From: Bacteroidales bacterium
GTDB lineage: Bacteria; Bacteroidota; Bacteroidia; Bacteroidales; BM520
DNA: 5,290 bases
Assembly (NCBI GenBank): GCA_028701815.1
Contig: JAQVPY010000147.1
Location: 1-5,290 of the forward strand
Reading direction: 5' to 3'
The translations under genes were made by a program, and so were the position numbers. The notes below the pieces were generated by a model that was not told the DNA's origin, did no database searches, and saw only the letters and a program-made list of their open reading frames with translations. Position 1 is the first letter of the stretch. Each line of letters opens with the position of its first letter. Shown here piece by piece: positions 1-5,290 of this stretch.

Positions 1-457
1 CGAGGCGTGTCTGTTCATAATCACATGGCACAACGACAGTCATTCCCGGCAGCATTTTCATCATACCGATATCTTCGAGGGTCTGGTGAGTAGCTCCGTC
101 TTCACCGAGGGTAATTCCGGCATGAGAAGCGCAAATTTTTACATTTTTATCTGAGTAAGCGACAGCTTGTCTCACCTGATCGAAGACTCTCGCAGTAGAA
201 AAGTTAGCGAATGTGCCGGTAAAAGGAATCTTTCCGGCTATAGCCAGTCCCGATGCCACGCCGATCATATTAGCTTCGGCTATACCTATTTGATAAAACC
301 TCTCCGGAAATGCTTTTGCAAATTCGTCCATTTTAACCGAGCCGGTAAGGTCGGCACAAAGTGCGACGACGTTAGGATTTTTCAAGCCGGCTTCATACAG
401 TCCCTTTCCGAAACCGGAGCGGGTATCTTTATTATCTAATATCTGGTATTCTCTCAT
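1..457 (-). CDS. Transketolase, C-terminal subunit (split form), 3' end cut by window edge
   Basis: This is the first 152 codons of the pyrimidine-binding half of a two-polypeptide transketolase, which transfers two-carbon ketol units between sugar phosphates in the pentose phosphate pathway. The ATG at 457-455 gives MREYQILDNKDTRSGFGKGL. Family hallmarks are visible: a CADL segment (residues 34-37), the GIAEANMIG motif (58-66) whose Glu61 matches the catalytic Glu that activates thiamine diphosphate, TFANFSTAR (82-90), and SHAG..LGEDGATHQ (111-125) with a His expected at the substrate/cofactor site. The frame is open to base 1. Such subunits are usually a little over 300 residues, so about half is missing, including the C-terminal domain. 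It lies 27 bp downstream of the N-terminal half and should be co-transcribed with it. There is no Shine-Dalgarno, only an A-rich leader. 1-deoxyxylulose-5-phosphate synthase is a relative, but that enzyme is one long chain, so transketolase fits better. Confidence 0.93.
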   Translation of the reverse strand, partial: MREYQILDNKDTRSGFGKGLYEAGLKNPNVVALCADLTGSVKMDEFAKAFPERFYQIGIAEANMIGVASGLAIAGKIPFTGTFANFSTARVFDQVRQAVAYSDKNVKICASHAGITLGEDGATHQTLEDIGMMKMLPGMTVVVPCDYEQTRL

Positions 458-484
458 GTTTTTTATTTTTTTTGGATTAATATA

Positions 485-1324
485 TTAATAGTCGCCGAGT
501 GTTTCAGGTAATTGAGCAAGAGCTGCAGCGAGTTGTTCGTCATTAGGAGCAGTCCCGTGCCATTTATGCAAGCCCGTCATAAAATCGACTCCGGCGCCCA
601 TTTCAGTATGTAAGAGTATAACTACGGGCTTACCGTTAAAAAGGAGGCTACGGGCCTCTTTCATTACGGGAACGAGTTTATCCATGTCGTTACCGACAGT
701 TTCGAGAACAATCCATCCGAATGATTCCCATTTTGCTCTCAAGTTGCCCAAAGAGTTAACCTTATCTACGGGACCATCAATCTGTTGACCGTTATAATCG
801 ATAGCTGCAATAATGTTATCGACGCCTTTAGATGCTGCGAGCATGGCAGCTTCCCAAATCTGACCTTCCTGCAACTCGCCGTCGCCATGAAGAGTATACA
901 CCACATTCTTTTCGCCATCGGCTTTTTTTGCGAGGGCATGACCTAATGCCACTGACAATCCCTGTCCGAGAGAGCCGGAGGCAGTTCTGATACCTGGTAG
1001 ATGATGCGTTATTGAAGGGTGTCCCTGTAAGCGAGAACCAAGTTGGCGTAAAGTGCCTAATTCGGAAACAGGAAAATAACCACTTCTGGCAAGTGTGCTA
1101 TACCATGCGGGGCATACATGACCGTTAGAAAGATAAAAGACATCTTCACCTTTCCCTGACATCGTAAAATTTTCCGGTGCGAGATGCATTTCAGAGAAAT
1201 ACAAGGCTACAAAATAATCGGTGCAACTTAAAGAGCCGCCCGGGTGTCCGGACTTTGCTCCGTTAATCATTCTCAGTAAATCTCTTCTTACCTGAGATGC
1301 AATTTCCTTTAGATCTTTATTCAT
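485..1324 (-). CDS. Transketolase, N-terminal (thiamine diphosphate-binding) subunit, split form
   Basis: This 279-residue cytosolic protein is the diphosphate-binding half of transketolase and needs the neighbouring C-terminal subunit to form an active site. Visible motifs are SGHPGGSLS (25-33), GHPS (101-104), SGSLGQGLS (116-124), and the thiamine diphosphate/Mg signature GDGELQEGQ (147-155) followed by IDYNGQQIDG (175-184), where Asn178 is the expected metal ligand. LHKWHGTAPND (252-262) closes the domain. About 280 residues is the normal size for stand-alone N-terminal subunits, so this is not a truncated or frameshifted full-length gene: it has its own TAA stop, and the next gene has its own ATG 27 bp on. 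It starts 14 bp after the stop of pcm, which suggests an operon pcm - N-subunit - C-subunit. The spacer before the start is almost pure A+T with no Shine-Dalgarno. Confidence 0.96.
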   Translation of the reverse strand: MNKDLKEIASQVRRDLLRMINGAKSGHPGGSLSCTDYFVALYFSEMHLAPENFTMSGKGEDVFYLSNGHVCPAWYSTLARSGYFPVSELGTLRQLGSRLQGHPSITHHLPGIRTASGSLGQGLSVALGHALAKKADGEKNVVYTLHGDGELQEGQIWEAAMLAASKGVDNIIAAIDYNGQQIDGPVDKVNSLGNLRAKWESFGWIVLETVGNDMDKLVPVMKEARSLLFNGKPVVILLHTEMGAGVDFMTGLHKWHGTAPNDEQLAAALAQLPETLGDY

Positions 1325-1338
1325 AACAAATATATTAA

Positions 1339-1989
1339 TTATTTAACTTTTTTCAACATGGGAACAAACATAAACATACCATGTTTCGTTTGCACAACAT
1401 TATCTTCCGACAGTTTCTCAATAAGAATCATTTCCTGTTGAGAGGCGTCATCTTCGACATCAAGAGGCACGACCATTTTTCCGCCAATCTTTAATTGAGC
1501 CACGAGGTCTTGCGGGATAAATGGCGCAGCGGCGGTAATAATAATTCTATCGAACGGAGCATACGCTGCCAAACCCTTATAACCGTCGCCAAGAAAACAT
1601 TTTATTCTCGGATAGTTCTCTTTGAGCAGTGCTTTTGTTTTAAAATACAGATCGCTTTGTCTTTCGACAGTATACACTCTTGCGCCCAGATGATCCAGTA
1701 TCGCCGCCTGATAACCCGATCCGGTACCTATCTCCAGAACCTTATTTCCCTTCTTAACGTCAAGGAGCTCCGTCTGACGAGCCACAGTCGAAGGCTGCGA
1801 TATCGTTTGGTCACATCCTATTGAAAACGGCACATCATTATATGCAAAATCATCGAAACCGGCGCCGATAAAAAAATGGCGTGGAACTGTGGCTATTGCT
1901 TCGAGGACATCTTCATTCTCAATCCCTTTCTCTTTTATTGCAGCTGCTAAAATGCGACGGCTGCCCTGATGCCTGAAATTATCAATCAT
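1339..1989 (-). CDS. pcm: Protein-L-isoaspartate (D-aspartate) O-methyltransferase
   Basis: This cytosolic repair enzyme methylates isoaspartyl residues in ageing proteins with S-adenosylmethionine, allowing them to revert to aspartate. The 216-residue length is typical. An N-terminal helical part (about 1-60) contains VPRHFF (35-40), followed by QTISQP (61-66), the family substrate-site signature. The Rossmann methyltransferase core then shows motif I EIGTGSGYQ (86-94), the acidic end of the second strand TVER (107-110), GDG (134-136), and FDRIIITAAAP (146-156). The C-terminus ends with FVPM (208-211), matching the usual FVPL-like tail. It is the first gene of the leftward group, with the transketolase pair 14 bp downstream. 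The functional link to transketolase is not obvious and may be only genomic proximity. The start ATG at 1989-1987 is the first in frame after the divergent promoter spacer. Confidence 0.95.
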   Translation of the reverse strand: MIDNFRHQGSRRILAAAIKEKGIENEDVLEAIATVPRHFFIGAGFDDFAYNDVPFSIGCDQTISQPSTVARQTELLDVKKGNKVLEIGTGSGYQAAILDHLGARVYTVERQSDLYFKTKALLKENYPRIKCFLGDGYKGLAAYAPFDRIIITAAAPFIPQDLVAQLKIGGKMVVPLDVEDDASQQEMILIEKLSEDNVVQTKHGMFMFVPMLKKVK

Positions 1990-2006
1990 ACGTTAAAATC
2001 AAAGCA

Positions 2007-2014
2007 CAAATTTA
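2007..2014 (-). promoter_or_regulatory. Candidate -7 promoter element for the pcm-transketolase operon
   Basis: On the minus strand these bases read TAAATTTG, an exact match to the Bacteroidota -7 consensus TAnnTTTG. Transcription would begin near 2000-2004 and leave a leader of roughly 10-15 nt before the pcm start at 1989. The best upstream TTTG (minus strand, 2029-2032) is only 14 bp away rather than the usual 19-21, so the -33 element is poor or absent. This is a pattern match only. Confidence 0.42.
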
Positions 2015-2037
2015 ATACTAAGTTTCTACAAAATTGT

Positions 2038-2045
2038 TACATTTG
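2038..2045 (+). promoter_or_regulatory. Candidate -7 promoter element for the oxidoreductase-lipoprotein-transferase group
   Basis: These bases read TACATTTG, an exact match to the Bacteroidota -7 consensus TAnnTTTG, facing the oxidoreductase start at 2060. A start of transcription around 2049-2053 would give a very short leader of about 7-11 nt. No good -33 TTTG is present: the nearest candidate is TTTA at 2011-2014, 23 bp upstream. It is a pattern match, supported by its position between two divergent genes. Confidence 0.4.
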
Positions 2046-2059
2046 CAAAAAAAATTTAT

Positions 2060-3049
2060 ATGTTGAGAATTGGTGTATTGGGCGCAGGTCATCTCGGAAA
2101 GATTCACATCAAATGCTTACAAGGCATTCCGGAATACAAATTAGTCGGTTTTTATGATATTAATGAGGAAGTTGCGAAGTCGGTTGCAGAAGAATTTTCC
2201 ATAAAGGCCTATAAGAGCATTGACGAGATGGTATCCGCCGTAGATGTTGTCGACATTGTCACACCTACCGTTAAGCACTTTGAATGCGCCTCCATTGCAC
2301 TGAGACAATCCAAACACGTGTTTTTAGAAAAGCCCATTGTAGCGACAGAAGAGGAAGCGAAGAGGTTAGCGCAGATTGCCATGGAGACCAATGTCAAGAT
2401 TCAGGTGGGGCATGTAGAAAGATTCAACCCGGCATATTTATCGGTAAAAGACAAGATAAGCAACCCCATGTTTATGGAAGTACATCGTTTATCGGATTAC
2501 AACCCTCGCGGCACCGACGTTCCGGTAATCCTCGATCTTATGATTCATGATATTGACATCTTATTACATATTGTGAAGTCTCCGGTAAAAAGCATTTTAG
2601 CCAGCGGGGTCCCTATTATCAGCAAAACGGCGGACATCGCCAACACGAGAATAGAATTTGAAAACGGAGCGATTGCAAATCTGACCGCGAGCAGGATTTC
2701 CATGAAGAAGATGAGAAAATTCAGAATCTTCCAAAAAAACTCATATATAGTTATCGACTTTTTGAAAAAGACATCACAGATCATCCATGTTCTTGACGAG
2801 CCAGACTATAATGATCCGTTTGCAATGATTGTTGAAACAGCCGATGGAAAAACACAAAAACAGATGATTATTGAAAATCCGACAATTCAAGACGTAAATG
2901 CGATACAGACAGAATTACAGAGTTTCTACAACTCCATCACAAAAAATATCAGCCCTATTGTCACCATGGACGACGGAATAGCCGCCCTCAACTTAACCGA
3001 TAGAATCAACAATCTTGTGGAAGAATCTCTAAAAAGAGTTGAGTTATAA
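2060..3049 (+). CDS. Gfo/Idh/MocA family NAD(P)-dependent oxidoreductase, probably acting on a sugar or nucleotide sugar
   Basis: This 329-residue cytosolic dehydrogenase has the usual two-domain layout. The N-terminal Rossmann fold begins at once with the dinucleotide motif GVLGAGHLGKIH (5-16), has FYDIN at the end of the second strand (31-35), and carries the family signature EKP (90-92), whose Lys is normally catalytic. The C-terminal alpha/beta domain has GHVERFNP (117-124) and DLMIHDIDI (159-167), whose Asp159 and His163 sit where the family's substrate and catalytic residues lie. The GHVERFNP form resembles members that oxidise UDP-GlcNAc-type sugars, such as GnnA- and WlbA-like enzymes, but no partner aminotransferase or acyltransferase is in view, so the substrate is open. 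The gene heads the rightward group: a lipoprotein starts 31 bp downstream and a sugar-phosphate transferase follows, which fits a role in envelope glycan precursors. The family is very sure; the exact reaction is not. Confidence 0.92.
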   Translation: MLRIGVLGAGHLGKIHIKCLQGIPEYKLVGFYDINEEVAKSVAEEFSIKAYKSIDEMVSAVDVVDIVTPTVKHFECASIALRQSKHVFLEKPIVATEEEAKRLAQIAMETNVKIQVGHVERFNPAYLSVKDKISNPMFMEVHRLSDYNPRGTDVPVILDLMIHDIDILLHIVKSPVKSILASGVPIISKTADIANTRIEFENGAIANLTASRISMKKMRKFRIFQKNSYIVIDFLKKTSQIIHVLDEPDYNDPFAMIVETADGKTQKQMIIENPTIQDVNAIQTELQSFYNSITKNISPIVTMDDGIAALNLTDRINNLVEESLKRVEL

Positions 3050-3080
3050 AATATTTTATTATTTATTTCGTTCTTCAAAC

Positions 3081-3140
3081 ATGAAACATCTTTATATATT
3101 TATTATAGCATTAATATCATTATCATTTTTCACTTCATGT
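3081..3140 (+). other. Lipoprotein signal peptide and lipobox
   Basis: These 20 codons encode a short positively charged start (MKH), a hydrophobic core of about 13 residues and the lipobox FTSC. Signal peptidase II would cut before Cys20. After the Cys comes DYNNPD; it has some acidic character, but I cannot clearly assign a Bacteroidota surface-export signal, so periplasmic or surface placement is undecided. Confidence 0.8.
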
Positions 3141-3956
3141 GATTATAATAATCCCGACGGCGTTCCATCATATATCAAGATTGACACCTCCTATTTTTCC
3201 GTTACCTCGCCTAATTCACAAGGGTCAGCCTCATCAAACATTAGCGACGTGTGGGTCTATGTAAACAATTCGTTACAAGGCATTTATGAACTTCCGGCCA
3301 CATTTCCCGTACTCGCGGGAGGAGCTACTAAGTTATATTTCCGAGCGGGAATAAAACTCAACGGCATTTCAGGGCAACGTTCATATTATTCCTTTTATAA
3401 GCCGACAGAAGCGGAAGAATACGACCTCAAAAGAGGTGAGATTACAGAGATAACGCCCTCCTACACATATAAATCGGGACTGACATTCGAATGGATGGAG
3501 GACTATGAAAACCTCATCACTCGTTTAGTTCCATCGGAATACAGCGACACCACCATTAACATCATCTATGACGACAGGGTATTTGAAGGGCACTGTTGTG
3601 GCGAGGTGGTACTTCAGGACAGTTGTACTTATTTCGAACTTTTGACGAATACGCCGTTTGACGATTTACCCGTCACTTCAGGCGACCCGATATTTTTAGA
3701 GTTGAATTACAAAATAGATTCCCTGATGGCCATAGGGATATATGCCAACTACAGCACTACTTCTTCCATCATGCATCCGATTGTAATCCTTACCGCCACC
3801 AGCACTTGGAAAAAGGTATATATAAGCATGCAGAATGCCTTCGGCAACTACTATGCAGCGGAAAGTTTCGACATTTATTTCGCCGGCGGCGGCATGAATA
3901 TTAAGACCGTTGAGCGTCAAGAATATCTCATCGACAACATTAAATTGATTTATTAG
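3081..3956 (+). CDS. Uncharacterised lipoprotein with possible beta-sandwich domains
   Basis: This 291-residue protein matches no family I can name. Residues 1-20 form a lipoprotein signal peptide: Lys2, a hydrophobic stretch (IFIIALISLSFF), then FTSC with Cys20 as the lipidation site, so the mature protein is probably membrane-anchored in the periplasm or on the surface. The rest is rich in Ser, Thr, Tyr and beta-prone segments. Residues about 56-95 (VWVYVNNSLQGIYELP, then an LYFRAG strand) vaguely resemble a PEGA- or transthyretin-like sandwich. Residues about 203-291, with TWKKVYISM (242-250), FDIYFAG (263-269) and a terminal LIDNIKLIY (283-291), look like the edge strands of a carbohydrate-binding-type jelly roll. 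Cys172, Cys173 and Cys182 cluster between the two parts. The ATG at 3081 is preferred over an in-frame TTG at 3039, which overlaps the upstream gene and would bury the signal peptide 14 residues inside. It lies 31 bp after the oxidoreductase and 7 bp before the sugar transferase, so it is probably co-transcribed with both. Confidence 0.85.
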   Translation: MKHLYIFIIALISLSFFTSCDYNNPDGVPSYIKIDTSYFSVTSPNSQGSASSNISDVWVYVNNSLQGIYELPATFPVLAGGATKLYFRAGIKLNGISGQRSYYSFYKPTEAEEYDLKRGEITEITPSYTYKSGLTFEWMEDYENLITRLVPSEYSDTTINIIYDDRVFEGHCCGEVVLQDSCTYFELLTNTPFDDLPVTSGDPIFLELNYKIDSLMAIGIYANYSTTSSIMHPIVILTATSTWKKVYISMQNAFGNYYAAESFDIYFAGGGMNIKTVERQEYLIDNIKLIY

Positions 3957-3963
3957 CAGTTGT

Positions 3964-5290
3964 ATGAGCAAAAGCATCAAATCACAAACAGCAAAATGTG
4001 TTATTACCGATTATACGGCGGCCGTTATTGCTTGGATAATATTTTTTATCATCAGAAAAAGTTTTGAAGTCCGCGGACAGAGTTTCAGCGCCCTTTACAG
4101 CGTCGTAATCACTGACAGAAATTTTTGGTTTGGGACGCTGTTTATCCCACTTTTTTGGCTCGCATTGTATGTCCTCGTCGGCTCTTATCGTAAGATTTTT
4201 TACAAATCGCGCCTTACAGAACTCGGGCAGACGATATTAATTACTCTCATAGGAAGTGTCGTACTGTTTTTTATTATCCTTCTTGACGACAACATCGTAT
4301 ATTATCAAGAGTATTACAAGTATTTTCTTGTTTTGTTCTCACTGCAATTTTCCATCACCTATTTGACAAGGCTCATAATTTCGACATCTACAATACGTAA
4401 GATCAATAAAAAGGAAATCGGCTTCAACACACTCATTGTGGGAGGCAATGAAAATGCCATCTCGATATACAAGGACTTGACTGCCAGAACCAATTATTCA
4501 GGCAATCTGTTCGTGGGGTTTGTTTCAGCCACAAGCGCTCCCGATTACAAACTAGAGAAGTATCTTCCCAAACTGGGCGATTATACGATGTTGCCCGATA
4601 TTATCGAAAAAAACGGCATCGAAGAAGTTATCATCGCCATAGAACGTGCTGAATTTCAAAAAGTTGCTGCTGTAATCACGATATTAGAGAAGGTTGACGT
4701 CATCATTAAGATTATCCCGAATGTTCAAGACATATTATTCGGGTCTGTTAAGACGTCCGGCATCTTTAACGTTCCCATGATCGAAATTACTCCGGAGCCA
4801 TTACCTATTTGGCAAAAAGTATTAAAAAGAGGTCTCGACATTCTTATTTCGTCATTAGTACTCCTCATCGCCTCTCCAATATATCTGTTTACAGCCATAG
4901 GAGTAAAAAGATCTTCGCCAGGACCTATATTTTACGGTCAGGAACGTATAGGGAAACACGGCAAGCCGTTTACGATGTATAAGTTTCGCTCCATGTATGT
5001 AAATGCTGAAGACGCCGGTCCTCAATTGTCATCTAAGAATGATTCTCGAATTACTCCTTTCGGCAAATTTATCAGGAAATACCGTCTTGACGAGTTGCCA
5101 CAATTCTACACTGTGCTCACGGGCAATATGAGCATTGTAGGACCTCGACCAGAGAGGAAGTACTATATAGACAAGATTTGTGAAAAGGCACCATACTATC
5201 GCCTGCTTCTTAAAATCCAACCTGGAATCACAAGCTGGGGACAGGTTAAATACGGGTACGCCGAAAACGTAGACCAGATGATTGAGCGAC
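3964..5290 (+). CDS. Polyprenyl-phosphate sugar-1-phosphate transferase (initiating glycosyltransferase), 3' end cut by window edge
   Basis: This integral inner-membrane enzyme moves a sugar 1-phosphate from a nucleotide sugar onto undecaprenyl phosphate, the first step of capsule, exopolysaccharide or O-glycan assembly. The 442 visible codons show the long WcaJ/WbaP-like layout. Four hydrophobic segments lie near 12-32, 54-74, 88-107 and 118-139. A cytoplasmic Rossmann-like domain begins at TLIVGGNENA (156-165) and runs to about 275. The catalytic bacterial sugar transferase domain starts at KRGLDI (288-293), with a re-entrant hydrophobic helix (291-313), SPGPIFYGQERIG (318-330), YKFRSM (339-344), the catalytic Asp-Glu pair in RLDELPQ (374-380, Asp376-Glu377), MSIVGPRPE (389-397) and PGITSWGQV (420-428). 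Relatives have about 460-475 residues, so roughly 30 are missing. The start is bounded by an in-frame TGA at 3946-3948, leaving the ATG at 3964 as the natural choice, 7 bp after the lipoprotein stop. The sugar donor cannot be told from sequence. Confidence 0.95.
   Translation, partial: MSKSIKSQTAKCVITDYTAAVIAWIIFFIIRKSFEVRGQSFSALYSVVITDRNFWFGTLFIPLFWLALYVLVGSYRKIFYKSRLTELGQTILITLIGSVVLFFIILLDDNIVYYQEYYKYFLVLFSLQFSITYLTRLIISTSTIRKINKKEIGFNTLIVGGNENAISIYKDLTARTNYSGNLFVGFVSATSAPDYKLEKYLPKLGDYTMLPDIIEKNGIEEVIIAIERAEFQKVAAVITILEKVDVIIKIIPNVQDILFGSVKTSGIFNVPMIEITPEPLPIWQKVLKRGLDILISSLVLLIASPIYLFTAIGVKRSSPGPIFYGQERIGKHGKPFTMYKFRSMYVNAEDAGPQLSSKNDSRITPFGKFIRKYRLDELPQFYTVLTGNMSIVGPRPERKYYIDKICEKAPYYRLLLKIQPGITSWGQVKYGYAENVDQMIER

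Noticed and set aside
167..439. Plus-strand open frame of 90 codons
   Set aside because: It lies wholly antisense to the well-supported transketolase C-subunit and its translation has no recognisable features.
458..484. Possible frameshift joining the two transketolase halves into one broken gene
   Set aside because: Each half has its own start, the N-subunit has a proper stop and its usual length, and split transketolases are a known normal form.
1327..1334. Minus-strand TATATTTG, an exact TAnnTTTG match in the pcm-transketolase spacer
   Set aside because: It ends only 2 bp before the ATG at 1324, so transcription would begin inside the coding region. It is probably a chance match in AT-rich DNA.
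1495..1824. Plus-strand open frame of 109 codons
   Set aside because: It is antisense to the conserved methyltransferase core of pcm and is a shadow of that gene.
1969..2157. Plus-strand open frame of 62 codons across the divergent spacer
   Set aside because: It overlaps the pcm start and the conserved nucleotide-binding motif of the oxidoreductase in another frame, and no protein features support it.
3046..3059. AT palindrome after the oxidoreductase as a rho-independent terminator
   Set aside because: The stem has no GC pairs and no loop, and the next gene begins 22 bp later in the same direction, which fits read-through.
3696..3980. Minus-strand open frame of 94 codons
   Set aside because: It is antisense to the lipoprotein C-terminus and transferase start, with no own promoter or recognisable domain.
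5029..5220. Minus-strand open frame of 63 codons
   Set aside because: It is antisense to the catalytic motifs of the sugar-phosphate transferase, which are strongly conserved.

Overview
The window looks like an ordinary chromosomal piece from a Bacteroidota bacterium, probably Bacteroidales-like. The clues are moderate-to-low GC, very AT-rich spacers, no Shine-Dalgarno sequences before the starts, matches to the Bacteroidota -7 promoter element TAnnTTTG, a split transketolase, and protein families typical of the phylum. Genus and species cannot be fixed from the sequence alone.

Left arm, minus strand (1-1989): three genes read leftward with small gaps (14 and 27 bp) and probably form one operon. 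In transcription order they are pcm (protein-L-isoaspartate O-methyltransferase, protein repair), the N-terminal thiamine-diphosphate-binding half of a split transketolase, and its C-terminal half, which runs off the left edge. The two transketolase polypeptides should assemble into one enzyme of the non-oxidative pentose phosphate pathway.

A 70-bp divergent spacer (1990-2059) carries an outward-facing TAnnTTTG match for each arm.

Right arm, plus strand (2060-5290): a Gfo/Idh/MocA-type NAD(P)-dependent sugar oxidoreductase is followed after 31 bp by an uncharacterised lipoprotein. Seven bp later comes a polyprenyl-phosphate sugar-1-phosphate transferase (the WcaJ/WbaP type that starts glycan assembly), cut by the right edge about 30 residues before its expected end. 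The tight spacing suggests one transcription unit with a surface-polysaccharide or glycoconjugate theme: the oxidoreductase could modify a nucleotide sugar, the transferase loads the first sugar onto undecaprenyl phosphate, and the lipoprotein may act in the envelope.

I see no RNA gene, mobile element, CRISPR array or convincing rho-independent terminator, and no stretch above 300 bp without a gene. The least explained item is the lipoprotein. I do not see evidence for a wholly new system.
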